From: Discostella pseudostelligera
Lineage: Eukaryota > Bacillariophyta > Thalassiosirophyceae > Thalassiosirales > Thalassiosiraceae
Reading direction: 5' to 3'
Assembly: GCA_036940085.1 (NCBI GenBank)
Contig: JALLBK010000376.1
Location: 1-38,994 of the forward strand
Length of the DNA: 38,994 nucleotides
The notes under the pieces were generated by a model. The model saw only the letters and a program-made list of their open reading frames with translations, was not told where the DNA came from and ran no database searches. The position numbers and the translations under genes are program-made. This document shows positions 11,462 to 21,996 of this stretch, one piece after another (position 1 is the stretch's first letter; every line of letters begins with the position of its first letter).

Positions 11462-11983
11462 GATGTTGACGATGATCGCTGCAAATGCAAGGGTCGAACT
11501 TCAGAACGGCAGCGGGGTGGCAGACGAAGAGATGTTGCAAATGCGCGCTGTGAACACCTAACAGTAGTACCCCTTTGCTAGTTGATGTGATAGGGGCTTT
11601 GAGGGTGGTAGTATGGTCTCGAGCTAGAGAACGGGACGGAAGATTGACGTAGATGTAGGAGGTAGGAGGCAGTAGGCAGTAGATTGGAATGTGGCACGTG
11701 GCAGGTGGCACAGAGCGAGATGAGGGGGGATCTTGGAGGATGATATCTCGTATTCCTTCCCGCCATTTCAAGTTGGCAATAATACATACGGTGAAGTCGA
11801 AGGAATCATCGCCAACAAGCTCAAAGATCTTCTCCACCACCGCCTTCAACCTGAATACCGACCATGACAATTGACAATGACGGCTGACGGCCAAAATGCA
11901 CATCTCTACAAAAACATAGTAAATTAGGCTTATTACTACTGCCTAGACATTTTCCAACCTTTGTAGGACTCTAGATAAGCGAG
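11462..11983. promoter_or_regulatory. Divergent promoter between mitochondrial-type and plastid-type genes
   Basis: The 522 bp between two divergent start codons. It holds a CACGTG box at 11695-11700 inside a GGCACGTGGC context, and an E2F-like TTCCCGCCATTT at 11757-11768. A long minus-strand open frame crosses it but shows no recognisable domain. No TATA element stands out. Confidence 0.5.
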
Positions 11984-12434
11984 ATGAAGGCCCCCACTCA
12001 CCGCGAGTCTATGCGACTCCTTTTACTACTATGTTGCCTAATTAATTGCAGAGCCTTTGTTCAGCACACATCGGTTGGAAAAGTCTGCCAAGCGGGTATT
12101 CGGGGAAAAGAAGACATGGTTGACCTGCGCCGAGCATCACCATCAAAACCTTCTGAACTTCGACTGTCAAATAATAATCGGGACGATGAAAAAGTCAATG
12201 TGAATTTGATTGACGATGTTGATTCATTCACATTAACCGCTGTAGGGTTCGGACTGATTGCATTCAATTTCTTTGTGTTGGCCAATGTAAGTGGGTAGCG
12301 GTATTTGTTATTTCGACTCATCGCATGTTGCGCATCGCATCTCTGACTATTGCTTCACTACAATTTCCTTGCCACAGATGGGAGATGCAGGTCTCGCTGG
12401 AATCATCGCCCGCATTATGAACACTTTTGGTTAA
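11984..12434 (+). CDS. Small plastid-targeted single-helix membrane protein
   Basis: Two exons, 11984-12286 and 12378-12434, joined over a 91-bp phase-0 intron (GTAAGT to CACAG), give 119 residues. The N-terminus has a hydrophobic signal (MRLLLLLCCLINC) followed by RAFVQ. The Phe at the +1 position after a small residue resembles the ASAFAP motif for import into complex plastids. The mature part is acidic, then has one hydrophobic helix (FTLTAVGFGLIAFNFFVLAN), and the second exon adds a short Gly/Ala/Ile tail ending NTFG. The compact conserved-looking tail suggests a thylakoid or envelope subunit, but I cannot name the family. ATG 12011 is an alternative start. Exon 2 has only 18 codons, so its inclusion rests on splice sites and frame. 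Confidence 0.75.
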
Positions 12435-12547
12435 ATAGAAGGATTGGAAGTTGGTGTAGATAGTAATTTTAGTCAACCAGACAGAATTTACTACACAAAC
12501 CAAATCACAAATACCACATGCAACATAATAGATGTCACGTATTGTTT

Positions 12548-14260
12548 CTACACAATTGACGCCAGGGATCTTGTGCTCTCCCTACCTTTCTCCCAGTGCA
12601 TCGGTGCGTCTTTGGTATTGTGTCCATAGCTGATATCGAAGGGCAATTGATCATGATCGACTTGGTATTCTTTACCCCACACGCTCACAACATATCCGAA
12701 GGAGTCAGCATTGACTTGGGCAAGGTAGAAACGTATTCCATAGTGCATTGCCATGTCTGCAGAAGTGTCACGATCCGGGAAGCGAGACCATAGCATTTCA
12801 AACACAAGAGGCGTCACATAAAGAGCCGTAAAGACGTCAACGGAGTAGTGCTTGCGAGCTGCGAGAATGAATGGAACAATGACAATCTGACCAAGCGCCA
12901 TGATCCATTTCAGCCACTTGAAATTGAAATACTTGAAGACGACACATACAAAAGACATGGTGTATATCGTATGACTGGAGAACATGAGATCTCCGCAACC
13001 ATTAGATGCATCGACACGGAAGATGAGGTCGTAAAGATCTGTCGGTGGTGCCCACCCACTGGGCAAAGTTGGATGCAAAAGTTGGACGTGAGCTGGCTCT
13101 CTAGAGAGAAGAATACACGAAGAACATGATGGTGAAAGCAAAGAAACTCACGGTGGGTTCCCTTCATTCGGTGCTGGCATATGCATCATTTCTACTGTCG
13201 TCAAACCCTCTGGTACTGCATACCGGCACTGTCGACTTGCTCCTGGTAAAGTAGTGACCAAAAAGCTTATCATCCTAAGAGTCTGACAAACGATCCACGT
13301 CATACCCAACCTCCTCAAAATCTGTACACAGTAAATTGGTCTTCCATGCGGAGCATTCCACTTCACGACAAGGTTGGACACGATGCATGAGATTGCAATA
13401 GTCAGGATACCGTATAGAATATATTCCGAGACGATCCACAAATCACCATCAAGTGGAGGGAGTAAATCAAATGCGAGATCTCTCAGCGGAACGCGATTAG
13501 CTGCGGTCAGTTGAGCATGTTGCCAATATGCTAAATTCGTCACCGACGAATGAAAGAACTGGTAGAATGTAACAAACAGTATGAATACCAAATCGGTTCG
13601 TAGCATCTTCATCTCCATAAGTAGGTGGATAATGATATTCTCTCGAGAACGCAAGATGAATGCATAGTTTCGTTGATACGCTTGTACTTTTTTTATTGGA
13701 GAGGGTAGCACGATGGGAGCAACAGAGGTGAGATCGCCACTTTCGAGATCGACATCTGACAAGGAAGCTCCAACTGTGGACCCCGACGGAGAATCCATCA
13801 TCAGCGTAGACTGCGTTGCACTACGGTGATAGGGCAGTGACGCTTTGTTCGGTGAATTCAGTGGGTCGATATCACCGCCTTCGCTCAGTGGGTGCAGATC
13901 GGCCTCAGAAAAGCAGTGTGGCCCCATGAGGAAGGGAGGCGGTCTCAATGCCGACCGGAAGCCTACACGACCATTATTTCTATCATCACCCTTTGCTTCG
14001 TCGTCATCGGAGTTGGAGAGACTCTCATCCTCGTCCCGTCGTCGGACGTGGAGGCTAGGCGACGATTGTTGCAATGCTATCGCGGAGATGGACACGCTGC
14101 GCTGCCGCAGGGATCGCTCCGGGCTGGCCCTCTGTGAAAGGACCATGCCGCCCAATCTGGGCTGACCCGACGGGGAGTTCGACGAGGGCGATACGTTAGA
14201 GGTTGACGGATTGATGGCGTCCATCATCTGGAGTTTACGTGGCAGTAATGGTCTTATCAT
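12548..14260 (-). CDS. Sphingomyelin synthase-like / ceramide phosphotransferase (PAP2-like C)
   Basis: Two exons, 14260-13152 and 13100-12548, joined over a 51-bp intron (phase 2, GTGAGT donor), give 553 residues. After about 180 low-complexity residues come several hydrophobic segments and then the lipid phosphatase-type signature of sphingomyelin synthases: CGDLMFSSHT with H413, followed by ARKHYSVDVF with H454 and D458. These are the catalytic His-His-Asp residues. An upstream LRMISFLVTTLP segment matches the usual region preceding the active site. The enzyme would move a phospho-head group onto ceramide, or act as a related ceramide phosphotransferase, in Golgi or plasma membrane. Head-group choice cannot be read from sequence. 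The start is the first ATG after a TTG-only extension; ATG 14230 is an alternative. Confidence 0.9.
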
Positions 14261-14698
14261 GATGCTATCAATTGACAAATGGATGCGCGAATGGTTCGGT
14301 TCATCGTCAATTCAATGGTGAAAGTGATGAGAGATTGGTTGGGTTGGGGTTGGGATTGTGTTCCCATTCTCTCCTTCCCGGAGGTTCGCCGCAGCCGCAG
14401 TTCGCGCGAGGTGTCAAAGGAGGCACAAAATGGATCCATCTGTTTGGCGATACTAAATCCTACATGGAATTATTTAGAGAAATCGCCAAACTTACTTCGT
14501 CTGGTGGTCGTCCGTTTTGGTTAAGGCGGTTTCATACGTACCCCTCCCTCTTGATTGCTTTGCTCGATAAGCAGTGAGGAGTAGATGTTAGGAGTCGCTG
14601 ATACGGTTGTTCATTGCCGCAGTCTGGTAATGACAAGCATTCTTTGATAGGAGATAGAGATTAAGAGTCTGTTTGCCTATGCGTTAACAAGTTGTTGT
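14261..14698. other. Intergenic region between two minus-strand genes
   Basis: Likely promoter of the sphingomyelin-synthase-like gene and 3' flank of the Ser-rich gene. Short open frames here appear to be chance. I see no repeat, RNA gene or clear motif. Confidence 0.45.
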
Positions 14699-17125
14699 CT
14701 ACTCTGAAGGGGGCGGCCACCTGATGTTGTTCTCAATTTCTGGACATGTCAATGGTTGTCTCGTCTCGGCGCAGCCAATGAGTGAGTCGTCACAATCGAA
14801 ATTGGTCTCATTAGGAGAGCAAAATGTGTTGCTCTCATAGTGTTCCACTGCATTTTTCGCGGATAGCTTTGGAGGTGTGAAAATGCGTCGACGGAGTTTA
14901 TTCTTTTCCTCTGAATCACCGGCCTGCCACGTTTTCAACCAGTTTGGGTTCATGGATTGCTCTTCATCAGGATCAATGATTGCACTTTGCTTCTTTGATT
15001 TAGAGCTTCCTCCGTTAAACCAATCAAAGACGATGTCAGCGTATTTTGTAGCAGAGTCACAAGCCGATAGCATTTCGTTTGGGCCACATCCTTGTAGACA
15101 GAAGGGTTCACTATTTCGTTCCGGATTGATCTCGAGATTGAGATGCAATAAACCACCATTTTGATACACGTTATCCGAATCCTGACATGTGTATAGGAAG
15201 TTTGTCAAGAAGTACTCGTTATCTTCATCTGCGACTTTGGGTGTTGGTTGATGACCAACGGAACTTGTCAGTGAAAATTGATTTTGTATTTTGTGCAGGA
15301 AATCAGCCATGGGTGTCAATTTGCTGTTTGTTCGGATTGAGCTAGACGAAGGCAGAATTTCTAGATGACTCAAGGGTGATGCACGATCTCTCTGGTCAAT
15401 GTCAAACGATGCATTCTCCGGAGCATTGTTGTGATATTCATTCGACGTGGGTTCGTACGCAGTTTTAGTTTCGAATGTCACGCTGGCGCCAGGTGTAGTA
15501 CTCCCCATCCTCTGAAAAGTGTGTTGGTTCGCGTTCACACCTGAACCAGACTTCGACAATGATAGGTGTCTCTGCCTTACTTCGCTGGCATCGGTTGACA
15601 TGGATGGGGATTTACGGCCGTAAAATTCCACTGAAGAGTCGTCACTATCTGAATTTGTCTCCGCAACAGAGGTTTTGCAGTGTGTGGGTGCTCCCGATGA
15701 GGGTTTGACATCATCCTTATTATCAAATGCAGTTCCGGACGAGAAATGCAATTTCTTCGTACGTGAACCATTTAGCACCCGAGCATCCGTCGCAATAGAG
15801 TTCTCGCGGCCGTAATTGGACATTGACGATGATGTCATTAGATCCCTTAATGAAGTCAATGAAGCGACGGCATACGAACTAAACGAGCTGATACTTCCGG
15901 TGTGACTGGCGGCAACACTGTGAACTTGCGATACTGCATCATCCATATCCTCCCTCTCAGTATCATCGGTGTCGCTTTTGACAAGAGCCCGACGGGTGTG
16001 CACTGTCGGGAGCAAGTTGGCATCTACCCCCTCACGGCCTAAATGGATACGAATATTGTTATGCATATCTTCAAAATTTGGAATGATCTCTGAAACATGT
16101 CGTAACTTTGTCACTGGTATTTTCTTCCGACTGAAATAGGAAGGAGTGTAATCCATCGGATGGGTAAGTGAGTTGACGAACGGATTCCTCGGCCTCAATG
16201 GAGTAATATATCCTTCGTTGGCTCTCATCGATGACATGACAAACTCTGCATCATCCACAAACTTTGGCCTGTATGGAGGTGTTTCTACCGCACCGAATTT
16301 ACTTGCACTCCCGACGAATTTCTCTAAACCGGATTCAGCTGCCTTCTCTGCTTCTGCAGCCAGCTCTTGCATCTCAAAATTAATTAAACGTTGCCGTATG
16401 AAAAAAGCCCGATCCATCAGAACATTATCTAAGACATCCGTTTGTTTGGGTTCAACACAAGACTCAGGTGCAGTCGAAGTCTTTCGGAGCACGGGCTTCG
16501 GCTTCGAAGATAGATCTTTCGATTTGGACATTTTTATGCGTCTACTCGACCCACTGAACTTAGATGATGATGGTATTGACGTTGTTGGGGAGGGCATTCG
16601 ATTTGAAGTTCGAGGAAGCTGCACCTCCCCTAATTGTATCCCCCCACGCGTAGATTGGTATAGTTCTTGGGGTGAAACAGTTTCCGTAGTTTCTGATTGC
16701 GACATTGTGCTCCCAGTAGTCGGTGCAGAAGCTACTCTTCCAGCCCACTCCGGAGTTTCAGGTGTCATGGTAGACATTAATGCAGTTTCTGACGTGTAGG
16801 CTGCCGACAGCGATAACTTATCATTCTCGAATTGAGCGTGATGAATGGATTGATGCTCTGGTATTGTCGAAGGTGATGCGCGGTGAACACTGACACTAAA
16901 AATTTCGCCGTCATCCATAAGTCTTCTCTGTCGCCGCCGCCGCCGCCGAACCGCGTCACCTTTCCTCTCACTACTTGTATCCATGCTTCCCGAATAGGAA
17001 TAGGATGCCGATTCTAAGTTCATATTACTATGACTAGGCTCATCACCCTGGTGAGAGGTAGAGCCGCTAATGGCAATGGCCGATCGGGGATATGGTCGCG
17101 ACGCAATCATTGGATCCATCTCCAT
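14699..17125 (-). CDS. Large Ser-rich protein of unknown function
   Basis: A single uninterrupted frame of 808 residues starting at ATG 17125. I recognise no catalytic motif. The N-terminal region has a run of basic residues (RRRRRRQRR, about residues 59-67) that could be a nuclear localisation signal or arise from a CGG-type triplet repeat. Most of the protein is Ser/Thr/Asp-rich and probably disordered. More ordered stretches are FIRQRLINFEMQELAAEAEK (about 240-260), which looks helical, and a C-terminal region after about residue 620 with LTNFLYTC and DIVFDWFNGG. Length and sustained coding composition support a real gene. It may be lineage-specific. Confidence 0.8.
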   Translation of the reverse strand: MEMDPMIASRPYPRSAIAISGSTSHQGDEPSHSNMNLESASYSYSGSMDTSSERKGDAVRRRRRRQRRLMDDGEIFSVSVHRASPSTIPEHQSIHHAQFENDKLSLSAAYTSETALMSTMTPETPEWAGRVASAPTTGSTMSQSETTETVSPQELYQSTRGGIQLGEVQLPRTSNRMPSPTTSIPSSSKFSGSSRRIKMSKSKDLSSKPKPVLRKTSTAPESCVEPKQTDVLDNVLMDRAFFIRQRLINFEMQELAAEAEKAAESGLEKFVGSASKFGAVETPPYRPKFVDDAEFVMSSMRANEGYITPLRPRNPFVNSLTHPMDYTPSYFSRKKIPVTKLRHVSEIIPNFEDMHNNIRIHLGREGVDANLLPTVHTRRALVKSDTDDTEREDMDDAVSQVHSVAASHTGSISSFSSYAVASLTSLRDLMTSSSMSNYGRENSIATDARVLNGSRTKKLHFSSGTAFDNKDDVKPSSGAPTHCKTSVAETNSDSDDSSVEFYGRKSPSMSTDASEVRQRHLSLSKSGSGVNANQHTFQRMGSTTPGASVTFETKTAYEPTSNEYHNNAPENASFDIDQRDRASPLSHLEILPSSSSIRTNSKLTPMADFLHKIQNQFSLTSSVGHQPTPKVADEDNEYFLTNFLYTCQDSDNVYQNGGLLHLNLEINPERNSEPFCLQGCGPNEMLSACDSATKYADIVFDWFNGGSSKSKKQSAIIDPDEEQSMNPNWLKTWQAGDSEEKNKLRRRIFTPPKLSAKNAVEHYESNTFCSPNETNFDCDDSLIGCAETRQPLTCPEIENNIRWPPPSE

Positions 17126-17470
17126 CTCTTTCTGGATCTGCCCCGCGGCAAGCGCTCAAGAAACGGAAGAAGACACCAGCTTTTGTTCAGGCAAATTAAT
17201 CAGCACCAGCAGGCGTCGACTTGCACCCCTTTTCCACCATTGCTTGTGCCGGGGTGGTAGATACGATGGAAGAAATAGAATTAGAATTAGAATGGAGAGA
17301 ATCGTTGTCAAGAAGTGCAACAATCATTCATCGCGATGTCTCTCACAACCAAACACAGCAGCATGCCCTTGTTCCCCACTTTCGCATGATGTGTTCGCGG
17401 AGGGATGAGATGAATCAGAGAGAAGAAGATGATGATGTTTGAAGAAGAGAATGCGTTGAGTCCACATGAG

Positions 17471-17489
17471 ATGTACAGGAATTAGTATC
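17471..17489 (+). repeat. Dispersed intergenic motif, copy 1
   Basis: ATGTACAGGAATTAGTATC. Related copies lie at 17706-17722, 30030-30054 and, inverted, 38844-38861. All four are between genes. Confidence 0.4.
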
Positions 17490-17491
17490 AT

Positions 17492-17525
17492 AATTTGGAT
17501 TTCTTCTCATTTTGAAATCCAAATT
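17492..17525. repeat. 12-bp inverted repeat (hairpin)
   Basis: AATTTGGATTTC (17492-17503) and GAAATCCAAATT (17514-17525) are perfect reverse complements around a 10-bp T-rich loop. The right arm and its flank share a 15-nt exact match, AAATCCAAATTCAAA, with 30001-30015. Confidence 0.7.
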
Positions 17526-17659
17526 CAAATTTAGAGAAAGGAAAGCCCATTCTTCCAAAAGTACATTACGAAAGCGCTTGAAGCGTTTTGGGCGCTTAAG
17601 AAAGAAAGTCGCGTTCCTCCTTTTCTCCCTTCTCATTTTCTTTGCTGCCACCTCTCGTC

Positions 17660-17671
17660 TGCCACGTGGCA
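17660..17671. promoter_or_regulatory. Palindromic G-box
   Basis: TGCCACGTGGCA, a perfect 12-bp palindrome with a CACGTG core, the classic bHLH/bZIP target. It lies in the divergent promoter between the Ser-rich gene and the FKBP gene, 352 bp before the FKBP start. Confidence 0.4.
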
Positions 17672-17705
17672 ACCAGAGTCAAAATCTTGCGGTGGGTGCG
17701 ATTTC

Positions 17706-17722
17706 ATGTAGGAATTAGTATG
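17706..17722 (+). repeat. Dispersed intergenic motif, copy 2
   Basis: ATGTAGGAATTAGTATG, the same orientation as copy 1, about 235 bp downstream of it. Confidence 0.4.
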
Positions 17723-18022
17723 TTTACTCTCATGGATCTTTGTGCACATCCATCGTCATCGTCATCGTCGATCGTCGAGCTCCACCACAACCATCCATCA
17801 TCCACTCGTCGGCAGCGGACGCACATCGCAAGGCCGACAAAGATCACCCCACCACCACCATCACCATCTTCGATCTCCTTCGTAGGAGTGATAGACATCG
17901 TCCTCTCTTCATATCTGTTTGGTAAGGCAATGAGAAATATCTGCAGTTCTTCGGTTCCCTCTCGTTCTAATATCGTACTGTGCTCGTGGATTTCTCTGTC
18001 GATAGCGTGGTTTGAGATAATA

Positions 18023-18999
18023 ATGCGCGTCAATATGCCATCGATCACCACTCTTCTGGTTACAGCATCCAGCCGTGCAGTGACCGCATTCTCGACTCGT
18101 TCGGTTGCTCCCAAACGGGCTGCTATGGTGAGTAAAGTGTTTTCATCTCGGAACCTTAACGTTCATATCATGAATTCACAACATGTCTTTTCACACATCA
18201 TGTGGTGATCCCAAATAAACATGCCATGCTGTACTAAACAAATTCAACTATGACACCACTGCCAGTCTTTAATTTCAAGACAAATGGCCAGCGGACCCAT
18301 GCCATACGACGACGAGAAAATGCCCATCTACGCACTCGGTCTCAACATTGGGATGCAAATCACACAACAAACCGACTTCAAAAACCTTCTTGAGGAGGAA
18401 GAACTCGAAGTCTTGTTGCGCGGATTCAGCGATATTGTCAAGGACGAAAATACCGTCAACCCCATTGAAGTATTGCAAACATATGGACCTTCTGTGAATG
18501 CACTATTGAGGGAGCGCATGGAGGGTATCATGGAGAAGGTGAAGAAGGATGGCCAGGAGTACATTGATGGATTCCTTGATTGCAATGAGGAGGCCGAGAA
18601 AACTGATTCTGGGTTAGTGTATTATTGTATGAAGGAGGGAAGTGGTGCATCTCCTTTGGTGACGGACGAAGTAGAGGTACATTACCATGGAACCCTCACT
18701 GATGGAACTGTCTTTGATTCGTCTGTGGATAGGGGAGCAACTATCAAGTTCAAGCTCGGACAAGTCATCAAGGGATGGCAAGAGGGGTGAGTTATGTTGC
18801 GTTGATTAGTTTCCTATTGAGATACTAGTCATCGCTCACCATTTTATTATTTCACAGTCTGGCAAAGATGAAGGAGGGTGGAAAAGCAACACTTGTCATC
18901 CCACCAGAATTGGCGTACGGTGATGCTGGAAGTGGCGGAGCAGTGCCTCCTGGAGCTACGCTTAAGTTCGAAGTCGAACTGTTCAAAGTCAACCCTTAA
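18023..18999 (+). CDS. FKBP-type peptidyl-prolyl cis-trans isomerase (Mip-like), possibly mitochondrial
   Basis: Three exons, 18023-18127, 18266-18786 and 18858-18999 (introns 138 and 71 bp), give 255 residues. Exon 1 encodes a basic, Ser/Thr-rich presequence ([20 protein letters not shown]) typical of mitochondrial targeting. Splicing at CCAG 18265 keeps frame through SLISRQ to an internal Met (M42). Residues 50-150 are helical and resemble the N-terminal dimerisation domain of Mip/FkpA proteins. The isomerase domain at about 160-254 has [23 protein letters not shown] and PPELAYGD, so the prolyl-binding Tyr, Phe-Asp, Val-Ile and Trp residues are present. It should accelerate prolyl isomerisation during protein folding. 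If transcription starts later, M42 would give a cytosolic form. Confidence 0.9.
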
Positions 19000-19243
19000 A
19001 TTTGTTTACGATTGGATTCACCTCTCTTACCTGTGTTGAGGCGATCATATATCCGATGCTCAGGTAGTTGTCGGATGTTAGCCGAAAGAACATGAAGCCG
19101 TTAAATTTATAAATAAAGACATTTATTTCTGCGCTACATCTCGAACCTAATGTCTTGTCCATGGTGTATTCTCGTCGTATGCAGTTCAGTGATGCATCTT
19201 ACCTCCTTTCTCCCCTACCGATTCGAAGTCGGTTCATGACCCC

Positions 19244-19795
19244 CTACAAACCCTCTCCATCCCCACTTCCATCATCAATCAACCCCAAATAATTATCCTT
19301 GATAGTACCGATCGCGGTTATATTCCCCTGCTCTACCGTCCTTCCTTTAATCTTTAATCGTACTCCGCACCCCGACGATATCACAACCTCTTTATCATCA
19401 CTGACCCACGAATCTCTCTCCCCATCGAACCCATTAAACATATCCTCGGGCATGGAATGCTTTGATACAAATATACGAAGTGGACCAACATATGCGAAAA
19501 ACCCCAACTCATTGCACTGAGCAACCGTGGCATCCACAACTTCATTAATGAACGGTCGTAGGAGCAATGCAGTGTACTTGACGTAAAATACGACATTGCC
19601 CGTATCATATTCGATAACCCCCGATCGGATTTGATCCTCTGGAACTTCAATCACATTAACAACAAATCCATAATTGGCCAATGCAAGTCCCTCGACTTCC
19701 TCCTTGAGTAGTCGTACAATGGTTGCCCGGAGCTTTTGTCCAAAGTGGATGGGCTCTAGCTCTATTTCATGTTCGAGTGTTTTGACATAAAACAT
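19244..19795 (-). CDS. RPB7: DNA-directed RNA polymerase II subunit RPB7
   Basis: A single exon of 183 residues. It begins MFYVKTLEHEIELEP, the standard RPB7 start, and continues with the EVEGLALANYGFVV region of the N-terminal RNP-like domain. The C-terminal S1/OB-fold has VKYTALLLRPFINEVVDA, the FFAYVGPLRIFVS segment, and ends with ITAIGTIKDNYLGLIDD. Length and motifs match family members along the entire protein. RPB7 pairs with RPB4 to form the stalk of RNA polymerase II, which binds nascent RNA and takes part in initiation. It is convergent with the FKBP gene (245 bp between stops) and divergent from the thiolase gene. Confidence 0.97.
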   Translation of the reverse strand: MFYVKTLEHEIELEPIHFGQKLRATIVRLLKEEVEGLALANYGFVVNVIEVPEDQIRSGVIEYDTGNVVFYVKYTALLLRPFINEVVDATVAQCNELGFFAYVGPLRIFVSKHSMPEDMFNGFDGERDSWVSDDKEVVISSGCGVRLKIKGRTVEQGNITAIGTIKDNYLGLIDDGSGDGEGL

Positions 19796-20403
19796 ATTAT
19801 TGTCGCGATGTATAGTTTGTGGTATTGGGAAGATGTCTGAGCCTCGCGTATCTCGAGCGAGATTGCTTAGAGCAAATGTGGCTTCCCGATATTATTTTTG
19901 GGCTTCGATGGTAATTGAAAAAGATATCCACCAATAAAGACACTGGCGACGAGATTGCTTCTCGTGCCGTTCTGCTGTAAATGGCAACTCCCCAACCCAG
20001 AAACACCAACCTCAATCGTCAAGCCACTCAACCGGATGTGTTGCTGTTGCCAACCTCTGCCCTTGAAATCTCTAGAATGCAGAGCACCTGATCAACTTTC
20101 AGCAGATAGGGAGAAGTAATGATGGTGGATGATGTAGGAGTAGCTGTAGCGGGTGGTAATGGTAGCGGGTGGATTGGTATGGGAGATGGAAGCGGTTACG
20201 GTCGGGCGGGGAACAGACGGCTGGCTGCGACGACGGAGACGGACAGACCGACGATGTCAGAATATCTTGGCGCGCCAAAAACAAGATCTTCTTTCGTCCC
20301 TCCATCATCGACGCGATCGATGGCCGATCGAAGATCGATGCAGCAGCCTCATTTTCATTTCATTTTGCTCTCATACTCCTAGTTTTGAAAGAGATTCATC
20401 ACC
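19796..20403. other. Divergent promoter between RPB7 and thiolase
   Basis: 608 bp between two divergent start codons. Purine-rich GGTGG/GGATGG tracts occupy 20120-20200. A TTGGCGCGCCAA palindrome lies at 20267-20278. Open frames read across but have no recognisable protein features. Confidence 0.5.
20267..20281 (+). promoter_or_regulatory. Palindromic E2F-like box
   Basis: TTGGCGCGCCAAAAA contains a perfect 12-bp palindrome with a GGCGCGCC core, matching the known TTTSGCGC-type E2F target on both strands. It lies about 125 bp before the thiolase ATG. Function is inferred. Confidence 0.4.
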
Positions 20404-21856
20404 ATGGCCAACGTCTTCATTGTCGCCGCAAAACGCACCCCCTTCGGTGCCTTCGGGGGCTCACTCAAGTCCCTCACCGCCACCGAACTTGGCGTCATCG
20501 CTACGAAATCCGCCATCGCGTCGGCCAAGCTGGATCCATCGACCATTGATGCAGTCTACTTTGGCAATGTCATTCAATCGAGCGCAGATGCTGCCTACCT
20601 TGCCCGACATGTTGGTCTTAAGTCGGGTGTGCCCATACATACGCCAGCATTAACTATCAATAGATTGTGTGGATCGGGGTTCGAGACGGTCATCCAGGGT
20701 GCCAAATCGATTAATCTCGGCGAGGCCAAGATTGTGGTTTGTGGAGGTAGCGAGAATATGAGCATGGCGCCGCTTCAGGTGGATGGCAATGATGTGCGTT
20801 GGGGAGTATCGCTCGGATCTGGTTTGAAGATGAGGGATTCATTGTGGGATGGGTGAGCGAGATTTGATGATGTCATTCATTTCGTCCTTGCTGTCCGAGA
20901 TCTCATTTCGCTTGGTTCTCTTTCATGTGTCTCCTTTCCACATATTATAGTCTTACAGATCAGCATGCTGGCACTCCAATGGGCATTACTGCAGAGAATC
21001 TAGCTGAGAAGTACGGAATCACTCGACAGGTACGAGCCCTTTGTTGTGATCGTTCAAATATAGTTGAGTTCAAACAATTCTGTGCTGAATTTATTGATGA
21101 AACCGCATTCTTCATTCAAAAAGGATTGCGACGAGTTGGCGATTCGTAGTCAGCAAACATGGGGTGAAGCCAACAAGAACGGTGTATTCGATTTAGAGAT
21201 GGCTCCAGTTGAAATTGAAACCAAGAAGGGCGTCAAGGTAAGGACAAGAATTCTTGATCTCGATATTAATTCATGTCCACCTAACAACAACTTCAAATCT
21301 TTCGTTACAGATTATCAACACTGATGAACATCCTCGTCCTGACACAACTCTTGAGAAGATTTCAACTCTCCGTCCAGTATTCAAAAAGGATGGTGTCGTG
21401 ACTGCTGCAAATGCATCCGGAATTTGCGATGGAGCCGGGTCAATTATACTTGCATCCGAAGATGCAGTAAAGGAGTATGGTCTTACGCCATTAGCTCGAT
21501 TGGCGTCATATCACGTCTCTGGTTGCGAACCATCCATCATGGGAATTGGTCCGGTACCCGCTATCAAAGGAGCCCTTGCTTCCGCTGGACTTTCCCTTGC
21601 CGATGTGGATCGAGTTGAAATCAATGAGGCATTTGCGGCTCAATTTTTGGCTTGCGCGAAAGAGTTGGAATTGGAAATGTCCAAGACAAATTTGCACGGT
21701 GGAGCAATTTCCTTGGGGCATCCACTTGCGGCATCGGGTAGTAGAATCACTGCACACCTTGCGAATGAATTCCAGAGAGCGGATGGGAGAGTTCATGTTG
21801 GATCGGCTTGCATTGGTGGCGGCCAGGGTATTGCGGTAGTACTTGAAAGGGTATAA
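20404..21856 (+). CDS. ACAA2: 3-ketoacyl-CoA thiolase / acetyl-CoA acyltransferase (ACAA2 type)
   Basis: Four exons, 20404-20852, 20951-21029, 21124-21237 and 21311-21856 (introns 98, 94 and 73 bp), all in phase, give 395 residues, the normal length. The nucleophilic Cys is C89 in NRLCGSGFE, the NEAF motif is at 319-322, the catalytic His is H351 in GGAISLGHP, and the second active Cys is C381 in SACIGGGQG. Stretches such as VAAKRTPFGAFGG, TPALTINRLCGSG and SGCEPSIMGIGPVPAI match the animal mitochondrial ACAA2 group better than biosynthetic acetoacetyl-CoA thiolases. It should cleave 3-ketoacyl-CoA in beta-oxidation. There is no obvious cleaved presequence, which also holds for animal ACAA2, so location is open. 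No peroxisomal C-terminal tripeptide is present. Confidence 0.95.
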
Positions 21857-21996
21857 CAGATAAGTCACATTTTAAGCCTTTTATAAGGCACTGTTCAATG
21901 TTAAATTCTCGCCTGTTATCCATCGATTGATCAATAAGTGCACAAGCCGAGTACGAAACGACACATAGATATGTATCAGCAGCAGGTAAGATGAAA

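Larger units (their letters stand above)
17126..18022. other. Divergent promoter region between Ser-rich gene and FKBP gene
   Basis: About 900 bp between two divergent starts. It contains a 12-bp inverted repeat with a 10-bp loop (17492-17525), two copies of a short dispersed motif (17471-17489, 17706-17722), and a perfect 12-bp palindrome TGCCACGTGGCA at 17660-17671. The open frames here lack protein features. A 5' non-coding exon of the FKBP gene could lie at its right end. Confidence 0.5.

Noticed and set aside
11451..11903. A 150-residue minus-strand open frame in the divergent promoter
   Set aside because: No recognisable domain, and it overlaps the E2F-like and G-box motifs and the start of the downstream gene. 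Likely chance.
17126..18022. Several open frames on both strands between the Ser-rich and FKBP genes
   Set aside because: Composition is repeat-like (His/Ser-rich from simple repeats) with no family features; one is only the upstream extension of FKBP exon 1.
18270..18283. AAG acceptor just before the FKBP internal ATG
   Set aside because: It leaves the reading frame out of phase with exon 1; the CCAG acceptor ending at 18265 is in phase.
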